From: Plasmodiophora brassicae
Taxonomy: Eukaryota > Endomyxa: Phytomyxea > Phytomyxea > Plasmodiophorida
NCBI GenBank assembly: GCA_036867785.1
Contig: CP145415.1
Coordinates: 806,001 to 870,000, forward strand
Reading direction: 5' to 3'
Length of the DNA: 64,000 nt
Shown piece by piece: positions 19,219 through 32,080 of this stretch. Positions within the stretch are counted from its first letter, which is position 1, and each line of letters opens with the position of its first letter. Made by a program: the position numbers and the translations under genes. The notes under the pieces are model-generated. The model did no database searches and was not told where the DNA came from. It worked only from the letters and a program-made list of their open reading frames with translations.

Positions 19219-20241
19219 GTGTTCGTAATTGTTGAAATTACAGCCTGCGTCAGTTCCGACCTGACTACATCCACATATCTGAATCGAAGACCTTTTGGTA
19301 CTGCTGTTATGTCATCCGCCAGTCGTGGGCCTAACGTTGACAATAGGTACGGATGGCCAAACGTAACGCAGTTGTGGTCGAGCGACATTGAATTCCTCGA
19401 TTTCGATTCAGTGGAAGCTAGTCCCCCTTCCACGCTGTCGGAACTGGAGCCACTCCACCTGGGTCTGGTTGAGAAAATGAAAGAGCGAAGACAAGCGGTA
19501 TGCCGTCCGACTATGAAGCGTTTCGAACTGTCTTGACAGTTATCGATTCAGTTTGTTCTTGCATTGCGCAACGACCACGAGCTGCGTGCGTTCTGGTTAC
19601 GGAAGACGTTCAAACCCGTGTTGAGCGTTCTGCTGGTTATGAAACCTGGCGGCGAGCCTCAGTACTTCTCTGGAATGAATATGGAGGTGTCGATGCCAAC
19701 TGGCAGCTTATGCGCTGAAAGGAACGCGATCGGGAACGCACTTGCACAAGATCCGGTACACTGGTCGCTAAATCCTTGATGTCCAGAACGTTGAATCTCC
19801 CCTTCCAACTAGACACTTCACCGGGAGCACTTCAAAGCGATGGCCGTCCTTTCCGTTTCTATGGGGAGTGCCGATCCTTCTAACGGTGACTCGACATCTA
19901 CTCATCATTGGCATACTGGTAAGCCGTTTCTTGTGCCGGTCGCAGCTGGGATATCTCAAGTCATCTGGTCAGATGTCGCGTCCCCTCCGAATTCCCCCAC
20001 GCTGGCTGCCGACGCATGGGACGACCGTCGGTTCAATATTCGTCCAACTCGATCACAAACGATGCGCCACGCGACAACACAATCAGTGTCGCCTTACCTA
20101 CGGGCGCTGAATCCAATCAACCCCTGCGGAGCCTGTAAAGAGTGGCTGAAGAAGATCGCACTCGTCAATCCCGATTTTGTCGTGCTTACGTTTCCTAGCA
20201 TGATATGCGATTCGGTCTTCGTCAGACCAGTCTTGCGATAA
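19219..20241 (+). CDS. Cytidine-deaminase-fold protein, multi-exon
   Basis: The deaminase zinc motif is split in the usual way: MPTGSLCAERNAIGNALA near 19710 gives the C-A-E proton-shuttle site, and NPCGACKEWLKKIALVNPDF near 20120 gives the P-C-x-x-C zinc pair. Between them, HFKAMAVLSVSMGS matches the strand between the two motifs. Exons before the first motif include SIQFVLALRNDHELRAFWLR. Introns include about 19499-19542 (GTATGC...ACAG) and one beginning at about 19756 (GTACAC). This layout suits free-nucleoside or nucleotide deaminases or a less studied relative; the substrate cannot be told. The start probably lies upstream. Confidence 0.65.
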
Positions 20242-20693
20242 GCCCCGTCGCTCTGATTACCTATACAGTCGGATGATCATGGCGATTGCGATTCCAGGTT
20301 CTGTCTGTAGCGCATTCGTGGACGATGCCACGCATCCTGCTTCGTTGTCTCAGATTGAACCACAGCAGTCCGCTAACGTTACTGCTGATGCCGGCCGTAT
20401 AAGGACAAGCACGTTTCGGCCATCATCTGCATGGTACAGATAGTGCAGCCAGATGCACACGCGTCGCTGATGCTGTTATTCGACGTTTCACGTGGGACGT
20501 CTTCTACGACGAAACATTTACTCGGCATGGGAACGTTGGCCGCCAGCTGAATATCGTGTTAGAATTTCTGCCGACGGTACACCGACGTTTTCTGCGCGCT
20601 GTCGGTGGCGTCTGGCAACGTTGCTGAGTACTGAGCCGTTGCTGCGGGCATGCTCGGCTGCGGCACATGCATTTCAGGACGGCGAGTCGATAA
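20242..20693. other. No recognised gene
   Basis: A short plus-strand stretch (about 20485-20630) reads WDVFYDETFTRHGNVGRQLN and could be an unplaced 3' exon of the deaminase gene. I see no other coding or repeat signal. Confidence 0.3.
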
Positions 20694-21314
20694 TCAGTTG
20701 ATGACGGCTGTTACAAATTCGTCAGGATCTTTGATGTCAGGGTTGGGAGGCTGGGGCCACTGGCGCTGGGTGGTTGGCGCCGGAGCAGGGCGTTGGCCTC
20801 CCCAGTGCATCTCGGAAGGTCGGGACGGCCGACTCGGCGGCGCCGGCTTGGCAGGCACGTCCCAGGAATTCGACGCGCCGCCCCACTGCTTGCGGCGTCT
20901 CGTCTTAGTGGATGATGCCACTTTAAAGACACGATCCACGTTCCATGACAGCGAATGGTTGTCAGCCACAGTAACAACCTGTGGTGAAAAACGCTCGATA
21001 AGCGATAAACGAAACACCGACCATCCATCAGCCGTACGCTGAGTGTCTCAGACAGGTATTTCAACGCGGTTTCAATCGTGAAGTCGATTAGCTCAACAAC
21101 CGTCGATCTGATTTTCCGGTTGGACGATTGGAACGATTCGTAGACGAACTGCCGGAAAGGCAGAATCAGTATCACGCGCCATGCACGGGTTCGCGATGGA
21201 CGGTACGGAGAAGTCTTCGAACGTTATGGGCCACTCACTGCCATCTGGGTACAGGTCGACCATCTCGGACAGGAACGCGACGAAGAACAAACGGACGGGA
21301 TCGTCGTTCGCCAT
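20694..21314 (-). CDS. Hypothetical protein, three exons
   Basis: The ATG at 21314 starts MANDDPVRLFFVAFLSEMVD. A middle exon (about 21052-21148) reads TVVELIDFTIETALKYLSE, predicted helical. After an intron (about 21003-21051, GTACGG...ACAG) the last exon begins VTVADNHSLSWNVDRVFKVA, becomes basic (TKTRRRKQWGG) and ends in a Pro/Trp-rich tail (QPPNPDIKDPDEFVTAVIN). The phase of the first junction is unresolved. No domain was recognised. Confidence 0.45.
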
Positions 21315-21464
21315 GGCACTGGCAGCGGTGGTTCTGCCACGCAGCGCAACCTGCGGACAACCGGGACAGGCAAGCCGTGGCCCGATGCCGGTGGCGCGAA
21401 ACCTGGAAACGTCGTCCGTATATCTTATGTATCCGATCTAATTTAATTGGCGCGATGAGTTATT

Positions 21465-23619
21465 CTACTTCCAGGCATTGTGGAGTGCCCGAACGGGCGA
21501 CTTTTGCCGGGTCCGAGATTTGGCCAGCTTGGTCTTGGACATGGAAGCCAGACGGCGGAGTCGGGGAGTTGACGCTGCTGACTGGGTTCTCCGGGGGTTG
21601 ACCGAGTGGGATCGGCCCATGGGTGGACTACGGGAACGACGTCGTACGCAGGGCTTTGCGATGCCTTGGTCTGCGTGTAACTGCCTCGCGGGCTGTACAG
21701 GCATTAAATGGGGCGGTAGTTCTACTCCAAGGCTGACAGCACGTGCCAGGTTCGACGACATCTTTTCGCGCGGGTCCGACAACGATATAGCCGATGCTGC
21801 AGCCGACTTCGCATTGAGTGCAGACGAGTCATCTGGCTTTGTCCTCTCTGAAATTCGATGCTCCAGCTGACCCTGGGCAACAGCTAAGTGCACTGATAAT
21901 CCTTATGCCCCAGAAACACAGATCTTACGATAGTTTCCTGTATATTCTCTTGCTTTCTTGATTGTCTTTCTAGCAGCTGATGAACGCTTTCGTATTTCTC
22001 GCATAGAGACACCAGTTGTGACTTGAACTTCTCCGTCTCGCTGGTGATCGCTTGCCGAACCAAGTCATACAACGCCTCCTGACACATCTGTGTTCAACAG
22101 TTGCCTATATAGAAATGGAAAGTATCTACCTGAGAAAGCATGCCTTGATTGTCCTTGGCTAGAGCAGGAGAACTCTTTACGGAAGATGGTGTTTCGGTGC
22201 ATGGCGCTGAAATCGTCTGCACACCAGTTTCTGCATAGTTATCACGCCGGGCTTCTTCGGCAGTTAGTCGTGACATTGTTGGCGGGCTGAAGTTCGAAGC
22301 CTACCTTGAAGCTCCTCGATCTTCTGGACGAGTTGCTCATTATCGCGCTGCTGTGTCTCGAGCAGACTGGAGCACTGCGAGTACTGCGTTTTCAAGTCGC
22401 GCAGCTTAATGGTCACCTCTGCGACCTCCATGTCCCTTTCGCGATTGGCGAACCGGGCGGCACGGAGGGCTTCTCTGAGGTCGCCCAGTTCAGCTTCGAG
22501 GGCCAACGTTCCGGTCCCGGAACCATCGCGTGCAGCGCTTGCATCCTGAAGTCCATCGTCAACGAAGAAGATGTTACCGTGAGCGCGGCAGAACTTACGA
22601 CAATGCCTTGCAGGCGTTGACATTTCGCTTTCAGTTCATCTGTGCGAAGGGCTTCTGCGCGAGCCCAGTTCTCGCGCTCGCGTTGAACAACCAGTTCGGT
22701 TTCGTCGCCAGCCTCCTATGCGAACGGTTGCTTAGGAGTTGCAGATAGGGCCATTGCAGGACAGAAACATACCTCAATCGTTGATCGCAACCTTGCATTC
22801 TCTTCAGTCAGCCCCCGGATGCTATCAGTGTGACGAGCGATTTCTGCTTCGAGCCGAGAGCGAATCCGCTCCGCTTTGCTAATCGACGCTTGCCACTTCT
22901 GTTCAGCGACGGCATGATCATCTTGGGCGGCCTTCCCGATTAACATCAGATACGAATATCACATTGCCATCCAACACCGACCTGCAGCAAACGCTTCACC
23001 TCGTCACGTTCTTCCTTGAACTTAGCACACTCTTTGATGGTACCACGAGCGGTTTCGAGCTCGCGCTGCAAATCAGTTGCTCGCGATAGTGCAGACTGGA
23101 GATCGATCTCCAGGTCGTGCATACGGCGCTCCAGATGAGCCTTGTCTTCCAGCAGGTGACGATCTGGGCTGGCTCGCGGTGGTGCAATAAACCGTTCCAG
23201 CGTCGGAGCGGGCGGGAGATCGAGTGACTACCAGACGATACATTCAGCGCATTCGATACCCAGATCCTCAAAAGGTCGTACCTTGGCCCATTTGTCGCCT
23301 TCACCATCTGCCGAGAGATTTGGTCGTAGGAAATCCTCACCGAACGATTTTCCCGGTATCGTAGGTTCGCTCAACGCAGGCGACTGCGGAAGCCTGATGC
23401 GATACGGTCAAACCGGAATCCGCGTTCGAAATTCGTTACCGCGTACGGTTTCGTCAGCCAGTTGTCGGACTGGTCGACCGACGGCCATGTTCGCGGGTTC
23501 CTCGGCACCGCGTTCTCCTCCTCCTCCTCCTGCATCGCCATGCGCGCCATCAACTTACTGAACAGGCCATCGTCGTAGCTGGCGTCGGCGTCAGCGCCGT
23601 CGTACTCCAGCGCTGACAT
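21465..23619 (-). CDS. Coiled-coil protein with basic Ser/Pro-rich tail, multi-exon
   Basis: The ATG at 23619 begins an acidic N-terminus (LMARMAMQEEEEEN). Exons on the minus strand then carry long heptad-rich segments: ERIRSRLEAEIARHTDSIRG near 22870, LEAELGDLREALRAARFANR near 22500, LETQQRDNEQLVQKIEELQG near 22350, and TEKFKSQLVSLCEKYESVHQ near 22040. The C-terminus (21465-21700) is strongly basic and Ser/Pro-rich (CVRRRSRSPPMGRSHSVNPR; SKTKLAKSRTRQKSPVRA). That combination is common in cytoskeletal or centrosomal proteins, but I cannot assign a family. Exon borders were not all resolved. Confidence 0.6.
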
Positions 23620-23934
23620 ACCGACGCACTCGGCTGGGTGGCGCCTCCGACCAGATGGCTACGAAGTGGCAGTGGCGACCGCCAAAAACTGGCTCCCAAA
23701 ATCCACCCCTGCCGAGTGTCTGCCCACGGGTTGCACCGTCTGCAGCGCGAACGTGCAGCGCTGTGCCGCAGTGTCCTTCCGTTTGCAGTTCGCAGCACAG
23801 GTGCCACCTAATGAGTAAATGGGGACGCAGGCGGTGAGCGCGGCGACTGCGTTCCAGGCACGCCGTTGGAGTGGGGGCTCAGCGACCCGAGGAAAATAAA
23901 ATCGGGGGACTGCGCACAATAGCCGCCTGGATGC

Positions 23935-26900
23935 ATGGACGGCTGCAATGAGGGGAGCGGCGACGGCCAGCCGATGCTGTATGACTCGGTGCCATTGGCG
24001 TCGTGGTCGATTCCGGATTTGGGGTCGGGCCAGTACGACGTGATCGACGATGTCGATGTGGACGCGCTGGCAGAGCCGCGCCAGGTTGCCCCATCGCGCT
24101 GCCGACGATTCGTCGATGCCCTGTGCGGGCTTTCAGGGCGGCTGAAACCGCTCACCGACGATGACGAGCGGAAGGCCATGCAGGCAGCGTCGTCTCGGTG
24201 GCATCTTGTTGCACATCGTCGCACTGTCGTCGTCGGGGCCTTCACTGGCGTATACTGCATCCGCATCCAGAAGGACAACCTCGCAGCATCGTTGAAGTTC
24301 CACGATCTGTTCAAGCAGAAGCGTACGTTCATCACTCGTCTTCATAGTCTCTGTCTTAACCGAAGGTTGTACAGCTATGTCCAATCAAGATTCTGCCGCG
24401 GCACTGTTCCACACTCCTTCGCATTTCGTTTGGAACGAGGACGGCACTCTCTTGGCCTGTCACTTTGCTGGCCGATGCTACGTTTACGACTCCTCGCGAC
24501 CGCTCCGCCGGCTGAATAAGATTCTGTCGGTCCCTGTCAAGGGCGATGTTGTGACTCTTTGCTTTATTCGCATTCATGATCGGAACGAGACTACGGCGTC
24601 GTCGTCTCCGATATTCCTTTGCGTTGCTACAAGGCAGGCGATCATCTACTCGATCAACATCGGGCATGTATCAGGCGACGGTCGGTTTCATTCGCGACGA
24701 GCGCTTTCCGTGGCAAGGGATGGCCAACCATCAAGGTAACCGATTCAGTTGGCACCCTCTATGATGGCCATGCTTTTCAAATATTTACGTCTCGTATGGT
24801 CAGGTCGTCCCGGGATCCTGTCGTGCATGAGTTCAGTGTCCAGCATTTGTTTGATGGGCTGTCTGGAGTTGCAGTCCGGGATTCGTCGTCCACGCTCTAC
24901 GCGTTCGGTCCAGACAGCGATCCATCGAATTCGGATCTGGACCCGCCGTGCAATGAGGAGACGCAAAGTGTATCGCCTCGGATGACGCTGAAGCAGTTTG
25001 ATATTGCACAGACGATGGCGGCGAACATTGATGCGACGCGCCTACAATTCCGCTCACTGGACGTTCTGGGGGAGCCAGCTGGCCCAATGATTGACAACAG
25101 CATAACGCCGAGTCGACGGCGTCTCGCCCAACTGCTGGGTCAATCGAAACCCGGCATGCACATGAAGCAAGTGTCGCCCCTGTCTGTCTTGAACGTGGTT
25201 ATTCGTATTTCGCCGTGCCAGACCGCCATTGCGACTCTCGATGGATATGGCCATGTCACAATCTGGCGTGTACGGCCCCGTCCAAAGCGGGTTGGGGCCA
25301 TCGTCTTCAAGACGCCTGCCGTTGACATATCGTTCTGGTCGGATGACCTGTTGGTGGTCTGTTTAGGTGACGGAGACCTTGCCATATGGTCTATTGCGGT
25401 TCGGGACGGCGATAGCCTTGATCTGTCGCGAGAATGCGGCATTCAGAAGTTTGAACCCCGGATTCGCGTAAGTCTGTCGTCATTGTCGCCGTCTGGCCTC
25501 TTCGCCCTGACAACGCTGGACCATTATCTGAGACCACGTGTCGCCTGGTCTGAGGAGATAACCGCTAGTGGAACGATTATGCGGCGCGTTTCACTCACAT
25601 TAAGTTCGATTCGTCGCGTGCCTGTGGAGACTGCCCTAGCACATTGCTTATCACGGCAGGCTTACGATTCGGCATTGGAGTTATGCTCTCGTTTCCAAAT
25701 TTGCGCTGATCCCGTCTACCAGCGCCAGTTTGCGTCCGGGGTCGTTAGTTCCGACTCAATTTCCAGCCTGCTCTGCAACGTCAAAACCGATCAGTACTGG
25801 GTCCTTGAGCAGTGCCGTACTCGCGTCGCCGCAGATGCCGCAGCCCAGAAGGAATTGCTGGAATATGGCTTGAAGCAGACGGATGCTTCATCTCGGAAGT
25901 TCGTTATGTGTACCGCACACTACGATAGAGCTGACTTGCTCTTTGTAGGCCATCTGCTGATTCGGCGGTTCGTGACGAGAGCGCAATCCTGTGGGCGTAC
26001 AGACTTCTGTTTCTCTATTACCTAGACGTACTCGAGACGTTCACATTGATTCAGAGATATGATCCATCCGAGTAAGTAGTCTGTATCTGATGCTCGTTAC
26101 CTGTGAAATGTAACCTCTGTACCACGTCCAGGTTTCGGGAGTTTCGATCGACATCGCTTCGCGATATAGCGATCGCTGCTGCGCGTGCTGACCGTATTTC
26201 CGCGTTACAGGTTTTGCTTCATCGGCATTCTCGCGTCCTCGAGCCGTACCGACTCGAGATCCTGTCATGCATTCCTGAAACCGTACCCGTTACCTCGTAC
26301 GTGCGCAGCTATTGAAACAGAGGACTGATCTCATTCCGTCTGTGAAGGTACGAAACGCTCTTACCTAGTGCGAACGTGTCAGAGGGAGCTATCCACAGTG
26401 CTGGTGCGGTTGTTGCTTCTTGCCAGGCGAGAGACCCTGACTGGGTCGAACAAACATCAGAGTTTCTGTCGTTTGTTCTAAAGTCTGTGTTGACTCCGGA
26501 GCGAACGCCGGACGATACTGTGCCTGTTGTTGATCAATGGAAAGCGATGTTGACCGAAACAGGTCCTGGTGTACCTGTGAATGTTTGGCTTGAGCAACGT
26601 GCTTTAGAAATCGATCAACGATCAGGTAAGCAGGTCGCGGCGCAGGCCTGCTTATACGTTTGGCCTTATAATGGATAGGGTTTACGAGCAACGCTGTCTC
26701 GCTCCTGAGGTATGGAGTCGAGCAGTTCCCTGAGAATGCGCGCCTTCGTGATTTGCTGTCGGCTGCTGCGTGGTTTTCAACATTTGTCTACGACTGGGAC
26801 GGGGAATCTGATAATCATTCTCGCTATGTCCTATCCAAGTTTGCCCAGGAGGATAGCAATGTGGCCCGTATTGCATTAATGCTATCGGCTTCATCAGCTC

Positions 26901-29900
26901 ATTCCATCGTGCAAGATGCTGTCGAGAGGGTTTGGCCTATGTTCCCCGACAGGATCGAGCGCCGGCGCTGCATGGTCGAATTCATTCTTGGACGACTTGC
27001 TCCTCAACATACGCCTCTTGCTGTGTCGTTGTTGCGATCGGAGTCTATCATCGAGAACCCTGAGGATGTAGCGCGATCCGCTTTCGGCCTGTGCAGAGTT
27101 AGTGATCCAGCGAATTTCCCCTACATATCTGAACTTGCTGACATTGCGAACGACGAATTATGCTTCCAAATGCTGCGGTCATGCGAAATATGTATCAAAC
27201 GTCGCCATCCACAACCGCCCTCCGTCTTCGCAGACAATGACCACGTAAGAACAATTAACGTAGCAGTCTACATGACCTTTGTTCTTACTGTCGCGTTCCA
27301 GGATGCGATTCTTTCTGTTATCAGATCTATAATCCTGGATGAAGTGACAGGGATATCGTCAAAGCTCCTGTTGCCTTCCCAACGTTACGGTGGCCTTCTC
27401 AAAGATGTGTACACGCTCGCGGGAGCGGAGCGTATCCATGAGGCACAGGAAGTCTTTCTTGCAGCAATCTTTAATCATGGGCAACTTGACGTCGCGCGTC
27501 ACTTTTCTCTTCTATTCGACCGTTCTGTATTCGAGCGCGTTGCTCTACGAGAAGCTCGCGCTCAGTTCAACCGTGCTGGCCCTGAACCTTCCGACCCTGC
27601 AATGCAGTCTGCTCATGCTGCCTTATCCTTATGTGAAGACAACGCTGACGTTGTTGAAGAGCGCAATCTCCACGAGGCGGTTGAGCGAATACGACGATTC
27701 GGTGGGTCTGCTATTGCGAGTAACAGAATACGTGTGATTCAATGTGGATTTCAGGTCTTTCGTCATTTCGGCCTATTGAATTGCGGCCGGGGGAATTTCG
27801 TGTAGAATTGCTGAGGAAATTGATTGATTGTTTCGTGCGTCGGGACCGCCGCCACGATTCCCAAGGGTTTCAGGATATCGTCGACATTTGCAGCCTGGTC
27901 GGGATTCGTTCCCAAGACGAGGTATCTGATGTTCTTATGCGGGCGGCTCTCCTTGCAAATTCGTTCCACCACAAGGATCGAGCTGCTCAACTGGCAACTC
28001 GAATCATGACAGAACGTCATTATCGAGCTGCTTGGAAGGCTTGTGTGGATTTTGACGACCCTAGCCTGTATCGCCATGCCTTGTGGGCATGCCCTGATTC
28101 CGAGCTTCTGAACCTACTCGATAATCAGTGTGCGAACATTGTTTATGATGCCGAACAACACGTATCTATGGACCCGATGCGCTGCGCTCTTTCCCTCGTT
28201 AAAGACCGGGGTCGCTCTCCACAGGTCAGGCCAGATGAACGAATCTCGTCTCTGGGCGATCTCGTCCCGTTAGCGGCGTATGTGGCCGATGTCGACGATG
28301 ATCATCGTGCTGTCCAGCTTGTTCAGAGGGCGGTGGACAACCCACCTGTAGATGTGAGAATATCCGTCATGATCGAGTTTGCATATCGGTGCCTTGCGAC
28401 AATTTCGGTTTTGAAACATCAAAGGTGGTCGGTGTCTGCCCGCGACGTGGTTACTATCGATAACGGCAAGTTGCTGTCAATGCTGCATGGATCTCCTGCG
28501 GATTATGTTACCCAGTCAGCGCTGGATTTCCACAAGTCTATGCAACTGTGTGCAGAGCTCTGCCAGATTGTTCCGGACGACTTCGATGGGGATAGAATGG
28601 TTGTTGATCGAGCGTATGCTCAATCCGCGTTTCAACGTTTGATTCAGAGGTAATTATTCACTGTTCCTGCATCGGCATGTTCTCATGTTCACTGATAGTC
28701 TGGATTCGGAGCGCATTGAAAGCGTGATGTCGTTATCGGAGCGCTGTCAAGTCAATCTAGACGATCTGGTGCGCAGTCACATGCGCTATTTGTTCACTTC
28801 TGTTCAGAATAGGGCCGAGCTCGAACAGCATGTAGGGAAGGTAGTAGACGACGCGGTTCCGTATGTATCTTTGCATTAACTGTGCGACCCTTTAGTGGGG
28901 CGTTCTTATGTTGGGGAAGGTCAAGTCGGGTACGATTTTCGACGAAGTCGACGATTTGGTCAGCGGCTCAGACCATGTTCGCCGGTCAATATTGTACCGC
29001 CTGCGGTCATCTGTGGACAAATCGGCATCGTCCCGTTTGCAAAAGCATATCAGTGTATGCGGGTCGGCCAAGCGAACGTTTGCATGGCTCACCAAGTACT
29101 GTCTCGTTCAGATCCTCGAACGGCTGCAGAAGAGCGATATTGCGGTCGATTATAAGCTCGTCTTGCATGGCGGGTCCGAAGCTCATGCCGCGTTACTCTC
29201 TGCTGTCAACGACCGCGTCGGTTATGTCGCTCGTGCGTACTTAGTAGCTCTCTGTCTGATATCATTGGGGTAGACTGTGAGCGTTCTAGGCCGTCTGGCT
29301 TCGCGGATATCCGAGTTGCAGCATGTGCCGTCTGTGCCCCCGTTGACCGAGTCCACCGTGGTGATGTTGTACCTCGTGTCGGTCGTTACGGCAGGGCCTC
29401 CGCGTGGATGGTCCCAATCCTATGCGTCCTGGATTCAACCCTATGATCATTACTTCCGCAAACTGCCAGTCGACAGCGGTACGTACCCGTTCCGTTCCTT
29501 TCCAAGGCTGGCCTAACCGTCCTTGCACATAGTCGTTGAGGTGTTTCTCAACGTACCAGACAATCTCGTTGCTCTTGAGTATGGCTTGGATTACGTCGCC
29601 CAGCGAGATCCTTCATCGGCTTCGAGGCTGAGTCTAGCCCGGACAGCATGCCGGCTTGCTAACGCTTCGCCGATTCCTGAAACTCGCCGCTTCTTCTTTG
29701 ACCAGCATGGCGGGGACATCGTAACGCGGTGCAAACGTGCACTTCATGCCGCCGTGGCATCGTGCTCTGATGCCGATGCTGTTGTTCGGTTTATCCGCTC
29801 TGCCCATGAAGTGGCTGCAGAAGACAGCATTGTGATCGAGAGCATCGACCTCGCTGCTGCCGTCCATTCTTTCGCCAAGTCTATGGTCGACACAGCATCT

Positions 29901-31079
29901 GCCCTGAGCGTCTGCGCTCCCATCAGGCATGAAGGCAACGGGTTTCGCCTTGTAGGTTCAAGTTGGTCGACGTCGCGCATGGTGCTGATGTTGGTATTTT
30001 GTCAGACATTCAGACAGCAATGCCCTATCGGCGTTTGTGCCGCAGACCCGAAATCCATTCCGGAAGCTGCCGGTGCGATATCAAATGTCATCAGGCACTA
30101 TCCGGCTTCGGTGACCGAGGCCGCTATTCGATACCTGAAGGAAGTCGCTTCTGGACAACGTGGCAATGCCACCTATCCGGTTCGGGCTGCGATTCTGTCC
30201 GCCCTTGACGAGGACGACAAGGATCCTGAGTTGTACTGCCTGGCGCTGCTGGATAGCTGCTGGACCCCGTCCGCTGCTCCAAATGCACCCATCGACCGTG
30301 CACTGCTGCGGCGTTTGGCGCTGGAATCTCGAGAATCGGACGTACAACTGTGTGCCCTGGCAACGATGATGGTTGCCAAACCTGACCTGGTCGAACAAGA
30401 CGTCGCGCTGTCCATCCTGTCGTCCTACGCCTCCCTACCCGGCGTCACAGGTCGTTTGCTTCGCATGTTTGCGGCTCTGGCACCTGGGCTCGATGAAGAC
30501 CTTCAGCGAGCTTTGATCGCTCAAGTGAAGATCAGCGCCGATGGCCTTACGGCCTTGAAGGTGGCGCTGGTCTCCAACTTGGAGCATATCCGTCGAGACG
30601 CTGTTACCGAACTGAATCGCCTGCCTGGTGACACCGATCATGGCAGCTTCCGCCTTCCGACCGAGCTGTACGCCCTCCGTCAAGACGTCGTCGATTCAGA
30701 CGATGATAGCGTTGTGGCTCTGGCGTTAAAGGCCTGCCTGGTCGATGATCTGATCGACGGCCCGGTGCAGACCGTCATCCAGTGGTACCTTTCCAGCCGT
30801 GTCAAGGACGCCGACGCAATTGGCGGCCCCATCCACTGCGCCGCCCTTCTCTGCATCCGGCGCCGCTTCACCATGGCCGCCTGCCTGCTGGACCACCGAC
30901 GCCCTTCGTACCGCCGGAACCTCGACCTTGCCGTTCGCGACATGATCCGACGTTTCGAATCGAGCGCCAAATCCCCGCGCGCTGCACCCGACCTTCGCCA
31001 GACCTTGCAGCATGCACTGTCGGGTCTCTCCACATCCGGATTCGCCACTACATACGTTGCAGACGTAAACGCCTTGTAA
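23935..31079 (+). CDS. NBAS: NBAS / Sec39-like subunit of the ER tethering (NRZ/Dsl1) complex
   Basis: A long multi-exon gene on one strand. The N-terminal third is a beta-propeller: FVWNEDGTLLACHFAGRCYV, RISPCQTAIATLDGYGHVTI, FWSDDLLVVCLGDGDLAIWS. It leads into the Sec39-type alpha-solenoid: LAHCLSRQAYDSALELCSRF, DPVYQRQFASGVVSSDSISS, and ECRT-like WVLEQCRTRVAADAAAQKEL followed by LEYGLKQTD, all matching NBAS order. Solenoid exons continue through 26.7-31.1 kb. NBAS with ZW10 and RINT1 tethers Golgi-derived COPI vesicles at the ER and also takes part in nonsense-mediated decay in animals. The ATG at 23935 is used because the one at 23931 runs into a stop after six codons. About a dozen short introns are implied; most were not individually fixed. 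Confidence 0.82.
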
Positions 31080-31306
31080 TATGAGAACCTCTCGGCTTCC
31101 CAAACACCTGCTGTGTGCCTGCACGTCTGACCGGGCGGTCCAGTTTCCGCTGGCAGGGTGTGTACCTGGCGCTCCCCCGGTTTCGTAGAGCTACGTCGTA
31201 GGCACACCGGTCGTCTGTTCGTGTGCGTCGTCAGGGGCCGGACCTTCGTTCGCGCCTTTTTTGGTGGCGTCCAGAAGAAGACGACGGGGGCGTCGTTCAG
31301 GTGGCG

Positions 31307-31656
31307 ATGGGGTTCCTGGGCGGTGCGATGTTCGGCCTGGCCGTGTCGATGATGACGGCGTCGGTGCGGACGGGCAGCGTGCTCGGGCAGACGCATTTCA
31401 CGCGGTCCCGCCGTACGTATGGGGCGGCGACCGCCGCCTGTGCTGCCTAGGTAACCCTGACGACGCGGCGCGTGCAGTCCCGATCGAGCAGATCATGACG
31501 GCGGCGGGGTTCGGGGCGCTTGGCGCCTGGATCTCGAGCGCCGTCAAGAAATCCGAATGGCGAGTGTACGATGCTGAGAACGAGCGTGAGCGCACGGCGC
31601 GCTTCTTTGAGGTCGGAACCGACGCGCGCGCGCCGCCGCCGCCGTCGCTGATTTAA
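31307..31656 (+). CDS. Small two-helix membrane protein with a 38-nt intron
   Basis: The ATG at 31307 begins MGFLGGAMFGLAVSMMTASV, a Gly-rich helix. A 38-nt intron (31413-31450, GTACGT...CTAG) removes an in-frame stop and joins to a second exon reading NPDDAARAVPIEQIMTAAGF and then GALGAWISSAVKKSEWRVYD, with a charged, Pro-rich C-terminus (ARAPPPPSLI). About 104 residues. The two short Gly-containing helices suggest an organelle membrane protein, but I recognise no family. Confidence 0.5.
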
Positions 31657-31727
31657 CCCGTTTCGCTCAGAACCCGCCGCCGCGTCGTCCGCTGTGATCA
31701 CCAGTAAACCGGGCATTCGCCAGTCGG

Positions 31728-32000
31728 CAGCGAACACGTTGACTCGCAGCGTTCCGACGTCGTGACGTGACAGGATCCGCGGCCATCGGCGAGGTGTGAC
31801 TCATCGTTAGCAGGCACGGACGGATCGTTCGTGGACACAGCGTCGCCGAACGCCCCTGCAGCGAACACCGGTGACTCGCGCCTTCCGCCGTCGTGACGCA
31901 ACGCGACGGGCCGTCGTCGGCGCCGGGTTTCCTCCCGTGTGACTCATCGTTAGCAGACACCGACTGAGATATTTCGTGTACACCTCATCGCCGAACTCGG
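31728..32000. repeat. Two tandem copies of a ~131-143 nt unit with AP-1-like sites
   Basis: Copy 1 (about 31728-31857) and copy 2 (about 31859-32000) share a series of blocks in the same order: CAGCGAACAC, TGACTCGC, TTCCGNCGTCGTGACG, GTGTGACTCATCGTTAGCAG, TTCGTGNACAC and CGCCGAAC. Each copy carries a perfect TGACTCA (31797-31803 and 31940-31946) and a TGACTCG variant. The array sits just upstream of the C2H2 zinc-finger gene, so it is a candidate promoter or enhancer array. Confidence 0.75.
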
Positions 32001-32080
32001 CCAACGACCGCCCCCCGCCATTGTTCAAAGTGACGCCCGCTGGCGACATCGTCCACGTATTGTACAGGTCCATCTCCCGC

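Noticed and set aside
23808-24335. Minus-strand frame of 175 codons opposite the start of NBAS
   Set aside because: Ser/Arg-rich antisense shadow of the NBAS first exon, with no motif.
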